DNA of 13,971 nt from JBOHCT01 sp050699055 (GCA_050699055.1 JBOHCT010000112.1:1-13971); one strand, 5' to 3'. Numbered from the stretch's first letter, positions 1 through 7,068 are shown. Translations and numbers: made by a program. Notes: generated from the sequence alone by a model not told the origin.

Positions 1-207
1 GTACTGCACCGCACGGCGCTCATGTCGCCGTCGCCTGGCGCGGTCGTCTCGCTCGGGGAGCCGAACGGCCACGCGGACGTCCCGCTGCTGGAACAGCGCG
101 GCCTCGTCGGGGGGTCACCGGCCGCGTATGTCTGTCGTGGTTTCGTCTGTCAGGCTCCGACGACGAGCCCGGACACGCTGGCGGAGGCGCTCGGTCCCCG
201 CCGCTGA
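1..207 (+). CDS. Thioredoxin-domain (DUF255/YyaL-like) protein, C-terminal fragment
   Basis: The frame is open from the first base to a TGA at 205-207 and gives 68 residues. It contains the segment VPLLEQRGLVGG followed by AYVCRGFVCQAPTT, which matches the C-terminal end of the large DUF255 thioredoxin-domain proteins (YyaL / spermatogenesis-associated protein 20 type). Those proteins are usually 600-700 residues, with an N-terminal thioredoxin-like domain and a six-hairpin glycosidase-like barrel, so only about a tenth is present and the rest lies upstream of the window. The ATG at 22 is internal and is not the start. The exact cellular role of this family is poorly defined. The identification rests on remembered family similarity of the tail. 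Confidence 0.75.
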   Translation, partial: VLHRTALMSPSPGAVVSLGEPNGHADVPLLEQRGLVGGSPAAYVCRGFVCQAPTTSPDTLAEALGPRR

Positions 208-269
208 TCCATGTGGTGCCAGGAGTCCCCGGTGGGTTTTCCCGCGTCTGTCTTGTCCTGCCTTTGCGT

Positions 270-296
270 AGGCTGACGGTAACGAACCGCCAGCCT
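270..296. promoter_or_regulatory. Imperfect inverted repeat upstream of the XRE gene
   Basis: The arms AGGCTGACGGT (270-280) and ACCGCCAGCCT (286-296) are complementary except at one position, with a 5-base spacer. The element directly abuts the ribosome binding site GAGGAG (297-302) of the regulator gene. It could be an operator bound by a dimeric regulator such as the XRE protein itself, or an RNA stem-loop that limits access to the ribosome binding site. The symmetry is seen in the sequence; the function is inferred. Confidence 0.5.
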
Positions 297-311
297 GAGG
301 AGCCGAGCGCG

Positions 312-1514
312 ATGGCCGATGAGACGATCGGCGAGCGGTTGCGAGTCTGTCGTCGCTACCGAGGGATGAGCCTGCAGGTTCTCGCCGATCGCACCGGCTT
401 GTCGAAGTCGTTCCTGTCGATGGCTGAGAACGGAAAGCGGCAGCTGGAGCGTCGCTCCGATATCGCGGTAATCGCCGACGTCCTGGAGCTGTCCCCTTCG
501 GAGCTGACGGGCCAGCCCTACGCGTTGCCGAGGTCCAGGCGCTCCAGCGGGCACGCTGTGGTTCCGGGTGTCCGGCAAGCGCTGCTCGCGTCGTCCATCG
601 ACGCGCCCCTGGACATCCCCTCTCGTGGGCTGACCGAGCTCACGCGGGCCACGGCGCGGGTCGAACGGCTGTGCGAGGAGTCAGACTACCCGGCGTTCGG
701 CGGGCTGCTGCCGGATCTGTTGTCCGAGCTGCACGTGGCCGCGGTGAGCAAGGAGGAGCGGGCACGCCGGGAGGCGTTGCGACTGCTCGTCCGCGCCTGC
801 CACGCCGCCTTCTACCTGGTGAAGGACCTCGGCTACCTGGACCTCGCAAACATCGCGGCGTGGCAGGCATCGGACGCGGCCAATCGCCTGGGCGACCCGG
901 CTTTGAGCGGGCTGGCCGCGTTTCTCCGTGCCCATGCGCTGATGCCGGCCGGTTATCGCTGTCAGGCCCCAGCGCTGGCGACCGCGAGGGACGCGGTGGG
1001 GCGGGTGCAGTCCGTACCGGACGTCGCGACCCGGGACGTCTGCGGGATGCTGCACCTGACAGCGGCATTGATCAGCGTCAACATGCGACGTGTCGACGAG
1101 GCGAGAGAGCACCTCGCCGAGGCCGTGAGCCTGGCAACCTCTGCCGGGGAGAGCAACGCGTTCGGGCTGCGCTTCGGTTCGACCAACGTCGGCTTCTGGC
1201 GCGTGAACCTGACCGTGGAGATGGGTGACGGCGGCAGGGCCGTCGAGATCGCACGTAGGCTGTCACCAGGACGCCTTGAGTCCAAGGGACGTCAGGCTGC
1301 CTTCCACGCCGACGTCGGGCGAGGGCTGGCTCGGATGAGTGGCCACGATCGCGAGGCCATCGAGGAGTTCCGGCGCGCCGAGAGTCTCGCTGGTGAGCAG
1401 GTCCGCAACAACCCCTTCGTGCGCGACACCGTCGCCCACCTCCTGCACTGTGCCCGACGAGAAGCGGGCGGCAGGGATCTGCGCGGGCTGGCCTACCGTA
1501 TGGGGCTGGGCTAG
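312..1514 (+). CDS. XRE-family helix-turn-helix regulator with TPR-like C-terminal region
   Basis: This 400-residue protein starts at the ATG at 312, nine bases after GAGGAG (297-302). An upstream in-frame start would add residues that do not resemble the family. Residues about 6-66 form an XRE/Cro helix-turn-helix: IGERLRVCRRYRGMSLQVLA, then the recognition-helix region TGLSKSFLSMAENGKR. The remainder (about 110-395) is alanine- and leucine-rich alpha-helical sequence of the kind annotated as TPR-like in actinobacterial XRE regulators. Such proteins are common next to RiPP and secondary-metabolite loci, so it is the likely pathway regulator of the lanthipeptide genes that begin 1 kb downstream. 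What signal it senses is unknown. The stop codon lies inside a strong hairpin, and an inverted repeat directly upstream suggests autoregulation. It appears intact. Confidence 0.85.
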   Translation: MADETIGERLRVCRRYRGMSLQVLADRTGLSKSFLSMAENGKRQLERRSDIAVIADVLELSPSELTGQPYALPRSRRSSGHAVVPGVRQALLASSIDAPLDIPSRGLTELTRATARVERLCEESDYPAFGGLLPDLLSELHVAAVSKEERARREALRLLVRACHAAFYLVKDLGYLDLANIAAWQASDAANRLGDPALSGLAAFLRAHALMPAGYRCQAPALATARDAVGRVQSVPDVATRDVCGMLHLTAALISVNMRRVDEAREHLAEAVSLATSAGESNAFGLRFGSTNVGFWRVNLTVEMGDGGRAVEIARRLSPGRLESKGRQAAFHADVGRGLARMSGHDREAIEEFRRAESLAGEQVRNNPFVRDTVAHLLHCARREAGGRDLRGLAYRMGLG

Positions 1515-1537
1515 CGACCCTGGGTCGCTAGCCCAGC
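1505..1537 (+). terminator. Strong hairpin at the end of the XRE gene
   Basis: A perfect 16-base-pair inverted repeat runs from 1505-1520 to 1522-1537 around a single central T. The innermost pairs must open to form a real loop, leaving a stem of about 14 pairs. The TAG stop codon of the regulator (1512-1514) lies in the left arm. No T-tract follows, which is common for actinobacterial intrinsic terminators. It may instead be a protein-binding palindrome, but its position at the gene end favours termination or mRNA 3'-end protection. Confidence 0.65.
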
Positions 1538-1641
1538 TGCACAGCGTTCACGACCGTGAACTCTACGTAAGACTGGGCAGCTAGGTTTCCCTCGTTACAA
1601 CAAGTAATCGATGTGGCACCGCCATAGCGAGGGAGGCGCTC

Positions 1642-1863
1642 ATGCGTGACCAGCCCTGGGCACGGGCCGACGAAGCCGTCAGCGGGCTGTGCCTCGCCCT
1701 CGCGAAATGGCGCGGCCACGACGCCGGGCGCTCGGTGCGGTGGTACCACCGCGGCGTGTCGGACGAGCCCTCCGAGGAGGTCGTCAGTCTCGCGCTGACG
1801 GTGGGCGAGGCCGAGACCCTGGCCCGGCACCTCCTGGCCTTCCCGCCCCCTCGCGACCGGTAA
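1642..1863 (+). CDS. Small protein of unknown function (73 aa)
   Basis: The ATG at 1642 follows an excellent ribosome binding site, GAGGGAGG at 1629-1636, with five bases between. The 73-residue product is soluble and has no signal peptide or membrane segment. It starts MRDQPWARADEAVSGLCLAL, has a central WYHRG segment, and ends with a predicted helix VGEAETLARHLLAFP. No family is recognised. GC-biased codon use and the ribosome binding site support a real gene. It is followed after 59 bases by the ribbon-helix-helix-like gene, which has its own predicted promoter, so the two need not be co-transcribed. A shared role with the lanthipeptide cluster is possible but unsupported. Confidence 0.6.
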   Translation: MRDQPWARADEAVSGLCLALAKWRGHDAGRSVRWYHRGVSDEPSEEVVSLALTVGEAETLARHLLAFPPPRDR

Positions 1864-1887
1864 GCGGTGATGAGGTCGGCCGAGCAG

Positions 1888-1922
1888 TTGAGATAGGTGC
1901 GTAACTCTGTAATGATGTATTT
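1888..1922 (+). promoter_or_regulatory. Predicted promoter giving a leaderless mRNA, with overlapping dyad
   Basis: A -35-like TTGAGA (1888-1893) and a -10-like TAATGA (1910-1915) are separated by 16 bases. The expected transcription start, six to eight bases after the -10, coincides with the ATG at 1923. There is no ribosome binding site before that ATG, so leaderless translation is likely. A dyad AATGA-N10-TCATT spans 1911-1930 and covers the -10, the start site and the start codon. The stretch is markedly AT-rich against its surroundings. The boxes are read by eye. Confidence 0.5.
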
Positions 1923-2444
1923 ATGTCATTTGGTGAAGCGACGGAGGAGCTGCGCGGCTGGTTCGCCGGCAGGCTCCCGGAGGATTGGTTCGAGGCGCCA
2001 CCCGAGATCACCCTCGACCGTGAGGAGATCACGATCGTCGGGCGGCTGGCCGCGCCCGAGGTGTCCGAGGGGGCCGCCGACGCCGAGCGCTTCGCCGCGG
2101 TCGCCGGCCGAGTCCAAGGGTTCCGCGAGGACACTCGCGAGCGCCGCATCGCGATCGCGCGCGAAGCCGAGCACCGGTTCCGCCGCAAGGTCTCCTGGGG
2201 CGTCGAGTGCGCCGGCGAGCGGCAGATGTTCACCACGCTGTCGGTCCCCGTGATGACCCGACTGCGCCAGCCGGAGCGGCAGGTCCTCGACACCTTGGTG
2301 GGCGGCAGAGTCGCCCGCAGCCGCAGCGAGGCGCTCGCATGGTGCGTACGCCTCGTCGGTGACAACACCGAGACCTGGCTGGCGGACCTGCGCGACGCGC
2401 TGAGCCATGTGGAGCGCGTGCGCGAGGCCGGACCCGGATCGTAG
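1923..2444 (+). CDS. Conserved actinobacterial protein with C-terminal ribbon-helix-helix-like segment
   Basis: This 173-residue protein starts at the ATG at 1923, which lacks a ribosome binding site and is probably read from a leaderless transcript. The N-terminal half (about 1-95) is acidic then basic and contains DWFEAPPEITLDREEITIVG. Residues about 108-145 read VPVMTRLRQPERQ, then VLDTLVGGRVARSRSEALAW. That is the pattern of a ribbon-helix-helix fold: a beta strand, helix 1, a turn with SRSEA, and helix 2. The tail (146-170) is a further amphipathic helix. It may be a DNA-binding repressor of the CopG/MetJ-like fold and could bind the dyad over its own start. Similar proteins recur in actinobacterial genomes outside RiPP clusters, so membership in the cluster is uncertain. 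Confidence 0.7.
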   Translation: MSFGEATEELRGWFAGRLPEDWFEAPPEITLDREEITIVGRLAAPEVSEGAADAERFAAVAGRVQGFREDTRERRIAIAREAEHRFRRKVSWGVECAGERQMFTTLSVPVMTRLRQPERQVLDTLVGGRVARSRSEALAWCVRLVGDNTETWLADLRDALSHVERVREAGPGS

Positions 2445-2457
2445 CCCGCGTCCCCGC

Positions 2458-2496
2458 AAACCCCGAGCGCAGAGGTCTCTATCAAATCCCGAGCAC
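2458..2496. repeat. Two direct copies of AAAYCCCGAGCRC
   Basis: The 13-base copies at 2458-2470 and 2484-2496 match at 11 of 13 positions and are 26 bases apart start to start. They lie in the gap before the methyltransferase gene. An offset of about 2.5 helical turns would put the sites on opposite faces of the DNA. They may be regulator binding sites or chance. Confidence 0.35.
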
Positions 2497-2548
2497 GCTT
2501 TGGCCCGATCCTGCAACCGTGTGTGACTAAACGAGAACGGGGCTTGAG

Positions 2549-3796
2549 GTGACTGGGGAAACCACTTCCTGCCAATCTTGCCGTCGCGCTGCGGAGCAAG
2601 TTGATCGACGAGTTGGCTGACTGGGAGCCGTTCCGTAACGCGGCCGTCGAAAACGCCATGCGTGCCGTGCCGCGGCATTTGTTCCTGCCCGGCGTCCCTT
2701 TGGAGGAGGCACACTCCCACGGCAACGTCGTTACTCATCGAGACTCTGAGGGTGTGGCGACCAGCTCGGCCTCGCAGCCGGGCATCGTAGGAGCAATGCT
2801 GGAGCAGCTCGACGTGCGGTCGGGGCACCGGGTGCTGGAGATCGGGGCGGGCACCGGCTACAACGCGGCGCTGTTGGCGCGACTCGCCAGCCCGCAGGGG
2901 GAGGTGACCACGGTCGACATCGACGAGGATGTGGCCGAGAGTGCGAGGCGAAACCTGGATGCCGCCGGGTACGGACAGGTGCGGGTGATCTGCGGTGATG
3001 GCGAGGGTGGCTGCTCCGCCGCGGCACCCTATGACCGGATCATCGTGGCCGGGGGCGCGTGGGACATCCCGCCGGCGTGGCTGGAGCAGCTCGCCCCAGG
3101 GGGGCGGGTCGTCGTCCCGCTGCGGATTCGGGGCCTGACCCGTTCGGTCGCGCTGGAACGGCACGGGGCGTGCTGGCGGAGCTTGTCGGTGGAGAACTGC
3201 GGGTTCGTTCCCTTGCGCGGCTCCGGTTGTCAACCGGAGCGCAACATCCGGCTGAATGAGGACGGGAAACTTATCCTGCGTACGGACGACGGACAATCCG
3301 CCGCCGCCGAAGCGCTTCGCCGCGGCCTCGGCGAGGTACCAGCGCAGTTGTGGACGGGCGTGACGGTCACCGACGAGGAAAAGGGGAGAGGTTTCGGAGA
3401 CCTAGACTACTGGTTGGCCGCCCCATATGGTCTCTGTCGGCTCCTTGTCCGCTCCTCCGATCATCGGCTTGTCACTCCGGCGCTCGCCTACGGGAGTATG
3501 GCGTTGCTGCAGGGCGACACCTTCGCATACCTGACGAAGCGTCCAGGCGGCGAGGCCGGCTGGTACGAGCTGGGGGTCTGCGCGTACGGCCTGCCGGTGA
3601 GAAGCTGGCCGGCCGGACCGCCGAGCGGATCCGTGCGTGGGACACCGGAGGCGGACTGCCCACGCGAATCGAGGTCTACCCGTCTGGTGCGCCGGTCCCC
3701 TCCCCCCGCGCCGGAACTCTCCTGGTGGCCGATAAGCGTCACGTCCGAGTGGTCGTCCGCACGGTGGCCCCTGATGAGCGGACGGGAAGCCAGTGA
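2549..3796 (+). pseudogene. FxLD-system methyltransferase (protein-L-isoaspartate methyltransferase homologue), frameshifted
   Basis: The main frame, open from just after a TGA at 2550-2552 to about 3590, encodes a PCMT-like methyltransferase. It has AVPRHLFLPGVPLEEAH, the SAM-binding motif VLEIGAGTGYNAALLA, an acidic VTTVDIDE loop, YDRIIVAGGAWDIP and PGGRVVVPL. The C-terminal third (GRTAERIRAWD, PTRIEVYPSG, DKRHVRVVVR) is typical of FxLD-system enzymes but is in another frame, ending at 3794-3796. Restoring one C near 3590 joins the halves as AYGPAGEKLAG. The 5' end is also doubtful: GTG at 2549 (MTGETTS) would need one base removed near 2570 to meet ANLAVALRSKL, while the only standard in-frame start is TTG at 2601, inside the conserved N-terminus. 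LanS-type relatives such as OlvSA methylate a core aspartate to give a succinimide and isoaspartate. The stop overlaps a GTG at 3793 that opens the precursor frame. Confidence 0.8.
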
Positions 3797-3822
3797 GAAC
3801 GCTGTACTGGATGGAGAACATT

Positions 3823-3972
3823 ATGCCCTCCGAGACGGACGTCACCTTCGGCGCCGCGATCGCCGACCTGTTCACCCTTGACCGTCGCGCGGAGCCCGCC
3901 GAGGACCTGACCGACTCCCCCTGCTCCAGCAATTGCACCGACGACGGCTGCTCGCGACCATCCACCTGCTGA
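3823..3972 (+). CDS. FxLD-family lanthipeptide precursor
   Basis: This 49-residue peptide starts at ATG 3823, six bases after GGAG (3813-3816). The frame is also open from ATG 3811 and from GTG 3793, which overlaps the methyltransferase stop and could give a 59-residue form. The leader MPSETDVTFG continues to FTLD at residues 17-20, the motif that names the FxLD family. The C-terminal core is rich in Ser, Thr and Cys, with cysteines at 34, 38, 43 and 49, an internal CTDDGC typical of these peptides, and a terminal Cys. Dehydration of Ser/Thr by the LanB-type enzyme and cyclisation by the LanC-type enzyme would give up to four thioether rings. Aspartates at 40-41 are candidate methyltransferase targets. 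The gene is intact while the modifying enzymes around it are broken. It is too short for routine ORF calling. Confidence 0.85.
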   Translation: MPSETDVTFGAAIADLFTLDRRAEPAEDLTDSPCSSNCTDDGCSRPSTC

Positions 3973-3999
3973 CGTCCACCACTGCCAGACGACAGCCCT

Positions 4000-4029
4000 G
4001 GTCGGTCGCACCTCGTGCGCTGCGGGACC
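4000..4029 (+). terminator. Possible attenuator hairpin after the precursor gene
   Basis: An inner stem CGCAC/GTGCG (4007-4011 with 4015-4019) is enclosed by an outer GGTC/GACC pairing (4000-4003 with 4026-4029). It begins 28 bases after the precursor stop and lies before the dehydratase. In many lanthipeptide operons a hairpin here lowers readthrough so that the precursor is made in excess. The stem is short and interrupted and there is no T-tract, so the call is tentative. Confidence 0.3.
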
Positions 4030-4057
4030 GTCGCCGTTCAGATACGGGCAGGGGCTT

Positions 4058-6245
4058 ATGGTCCGCTCCCCTTTCTCCGCCAGTTCGGTTATCCCGATCC
4101 TGGCGCGTATTCCGCTGCTGCCTGTCGTCAACTCCCCGGAGAATGCCGCGGGGGCGGACGCGCTACTGGCCGAGGGAATGTTCCTGGCCTCACGCCAGGC
4201 CGGCGCTACGAGAAAGTTGACCAAGCGACCGGGGGTTGAGGACCGCCTGGCCGTTACCCGCCGGGGCTATGAGGTCCGCGCGCGTCGGCGACCAACACCG
4301 TACGGTGTGTTCGCTGGCGTGGCAATCGCCCGGTTCGCCGGCAAGGGTGAACCCCCGAGTCTGCGGCTGGACGGCCGCCACCGTGCTCGCACCAACCCAA
4401 GTGCCGCGTGGCTGGCTGACGTGCGCGATCGGATCCTGAACGAACCCGCTGCCTGGTCGGCGCTGACGCTCACCACTAATAACCTGGTCACTCGCCGCGG
4501 TGAGCGTCTGGAACACGAGCGGCAGGCCAGCGGCGGAGCCAGGCCGCAGTACGTGTCGATCCGCGTCACGGGCGCAACGACGCTCATCATGAGCCTTTGC
4601 GCGGCGGGGGCGACAGGCAGAGATATTCGCGCGAAGATCGCCGAGCGGCGGCCAGTTCCAGAACACGTCGTCGACGCCGCCCTCACTGAGCTCGTCCGCG
4701 ACGGGTTCTTGCTGACCGACCTGCTGCCCGGCGACTTCGCCGATGACCCGATCGGGCAGCTACTCCGCAAGCTCATCCCAGGCCATCGACTGCGAGCGCC
4801 GCTGGTCAGGCTGCGCTGGCTGGCGCTGACCGGTACCGCCCCGGCGATCCAGCTCGACTGGACAGGCTGCGGGCTGCCAGATCCCTGGCCGACCAGATCG
4901 GTTCTTGTGAGCGGCCCTTGACGGTCGACGTCGCCATCGACGCGCGCATCGTGCTGCCGGCTGCGCTGGCGGGCGAGGCTGCCGCCGCTGCGGGGGGCAC
5001 TATGGCGGGCCGGCTTGGGGCAGGCGCCGCTGACGCGATACCACGAACGGTTCCTGGAACGATACGGGGCCCACCGGTACGTCCCGCTGCTGGACGTCAC
5101 CGACCCAGCCGTCGGCTTCGGCATCGACGTGAGATCACCTGACCTGGATCCGGCCGACCAGCCGGAGCGGCGGACGGCAGTAATGGCGTCGCTTCTTGGT
5201 CGCGCCGCCGCGAACCGTGGCGCGGAGGTAGTGCTCGATGACGCCGATATCGCCGCGCTGAGGCACAGCCAGCCTGACCTGCCCCACGTCGCACGGCCGA
5301 GATCTCCGTGCGAGTTATTGCCGCTAGTGTGGAAGACAAGGCGGCAGGGCGGCTGCAGCTAGCCGTTTGTCCAGGCGGCTTCCAGGACGCCGGGGCGAGC
5401 TTGGGGCGGTTCACCGGACTCCTTCCTACGACGACTGTCGGAGTGGACACCGCAGCGACTGCACTGGTCGCCGAAGTCGTCGCGGGCGCTCGCGTCTCGG
5501 AAGGCGCAACGCTAGCACCGCCAACCCGGCTCGCGCCGTGCCGCATCCCGGTGTGCGTGGCCCCCGAACCCGGCGACCTCGTCCTCAGCGATCTGGTGCT
5601 GGTCTCCGACGGTCACCATCTGATCGTGTGGTCGTCCAGCCACGACCGCCAAGTCATCCCGGTCCTGTATTCGCGGCTGGCGCCTCGCCTACTGCCGCCC
5701 CTCGCCCGATTTCTGCAGCTCCTCGGGCGTACGGGCTCCCGTCCCCTGCACGGCTGGTCATGGGAACCAGCCGACCGTGGTCCCTTCACTCCCCGCGTCC
5801 GGTACCGGCGGACCATCCTCGCCCCAGCCCGCTGGGTCCTGCCACCAGCCCTGACCGGCGCGGCACGCGATGTCGCCGCTTGGCGCGATGCCCTGGAGAG
5901 GTGGCGAGCCAAGATTGTCCCAGCTCCACCCGACCTCATCATTGTCGACGACGGTGACCAGCGTCTGCCTCTGGACCTGCGCCGTGCGGATGACCGAGAG
6001 CTGCTGCGTCGTTACACGGGTCGTGGCGCGCACGCAGTGACCGAACCTCCCGGTGGTCCGAACGCCGTCCAGGCCGTCTTGCCAGGCCCCTCCGGTCATC
6101 ACGTCCTCGAACTGGTCGTGCCACTGGCGAGGCGGGACAACGCGCCATCGCCGGTGCACCGCGCCCCTCTTCGCGTTCGCGGCGCGGGGACCGGGCTGCA
6201 CCTGCCCGGCGGGCGGTGGCTGTCCCTAGCGACTGGGCCGCTGCC
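4058..6245 (+). pseudogene. LanB-type lantibiotic dehydratase, multiply frameshifted and 3'-truncated
   Basis: The N-terminal dehydratase (glutamylation) domain is recognisable across three frame switches. Frame A from ATG 4058 has RPTPYGVFAGVAIARF and PGHRLRAPLVRLRWLA, ending near 4825. A second frame continues with ADRYRPGDPARLDRLRAARS and ERPLTVDVAIDARIVLP to about 4992. Frame A resumes after a run of six G (4992-4997) with LWRAGLGQAPLTRYHERFLE. The second frame takes over near 5295 with ISVRVIAAS, DLVLSDLVLVSDGHHLIVWS, FTPRVRYRRTILAPARW and DQRLPLDLRRADDRELLRRY. Each switch is repaired by one base. The C-terminal elimination domain (SpaB_C) begins at GLHLPGGRWLSLA (about 6200-6230) and then stops matching, so roughly 250 residues are missing. 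Normal family members are about 1000 residues. The true start may lie upstream, since the in-frame RYGQGL before ATG 4058 also looks family-like. It should be non-functional. Confidence 0.8.
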
Positions 6246-6269
6246 TCGGCGAACGCGGGTCATCGTCGT

Positions 6270-6948
6270 AGAGGTGCAGGAGTGTTCGGCAGCCCGGGCG
6301 GGCTCGCGGCCTCGCTCATCATCGGGACGCCGTATCTGCCTGACCCTTCCGCGAAGTGGAAGGCTGCCACGCACGCCGCCCGCTGGCTGTCGGCCGAAGC
6401 GACCGATCGCGCTGAGGCGTATCGGGAACGTCGCCGGTCGGGTGTTCTTACTGCGCCATGGCGGTTCTACGACGCGATCAGCGGCCTGGCTGGCATCGGG
6501 AGAGTACTCCTCGCGGCCGTCACCGCCGGAAATCACGAGTGCGAACAGGGGCTACTGGCCGCGCTGGAGACCCTTATCACCATGATCCGAACGAGTCAGG
6601 GGACCCGACCCGGCTGGTGGCTCCCCGCCGCGGAGCACCCGCCGGGCGACGTTCACCCCTCAGGCGTCGCAACCACCGGCCTCGCCCACGGCATCGCCGG
6701 GCCGCTGGCGTTCCTCGCGGTAGCACACGTCGCAGGTTGGTCCGTTCCGGGCCAGGTCGCCGCGATCGACTGCGTGGCCCGCTGGCTGCTGCACTGGAGC
6801 ACCGATGGCGGGACCGACGCCGGCGCCGTACCCGACCAACCCGGGTTGCTGACCGGCGCGGCCGGCATCGCGCTCGCGCTCGCCGACCACGGCAGCCTTC
6901 CCGCACCTCAGGTGCCGGCCCGATGGGACGCGACCTTGTTGCTCTCCT
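6270..6948 (+). pseudogene. LanC-type lanthionine cyclase remnant, lacking its N-terminus and zinc-binding centre
   Basis: One open frame carries pieces of a LanC-like cyclase: GVFGSPGGLAASLIIG, FYDAISGLAGIGRVLLAA, PGWWLPAAEHPPGDVHPSG, GLAHGIAGPLAFLAVA (with the conserved His at 6687-6689) and PGQVAAIDCVARWLLHW. It then jumps within about ten residues to the C-terminal PGLLTGAAGIALALA and WDATLLLS. The segment that normally lies between, about 120 residues with the Cys of the CYG motif and the Cys-His of the CHG motif that bind catalytic zinc, is absent in every frame because the DNA is continuous there. The first 50 or so residues are also missing at the junction with the dehydratase. No stop follows WDATLLLS, and the frame runs on into the PEPCK gene. 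The product could not hold zinc in the usual way. Confidence 0.75.
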
Positions 6949-7040
6949 TAACGCGGCCGCGCGTTTGCTTTTCGGGAGCATCGGGCAACGCTTTGTACGT
7001 GGCGGGTGTTTCCGCTCGCCGTCATCGGTGTGGCCGGCGA

Positions 7041-7068
7041 CTTCCGTCGGAGCGGCGGAAGGTACACT
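7041..7068 (+). promoter_or_regulatory. Possible promoter of the PEPCK gene with an inverted repeat
   Basis: A weak -35 CTTCCG (7041-7046) and a -10-like TACACT (7063-7068) are 16 bases apart, which would give a leader of about 50 bases before GTG 7128. The hexamers CTTCCG (7041-7046) and CGGAAG (7056-7061) form an inverted repeat inside the promoter and could be an operator. A promoter is expected here because the upstream genes are broken while PEPCK is intact. The boxes themselves are weak. Confidence 0.35.

Noticed and set aside
1926..3296. 456-codon minus-strand frame across the ribbon-helix-helix-like gene and the methyltransferase
   Set aside because: It crosses two real plus-strand genes and an intergenic gap, has no recognisable motif, and shows the composition of a shadow frame.
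3585..5300. Programmed ribosomal frameshifting to explain the frame switches
   Set aside because: There is no slippery heptamer with a downstream structure at the sites, four or more switches of both signs occur in one operon, and large deletions accompany them.
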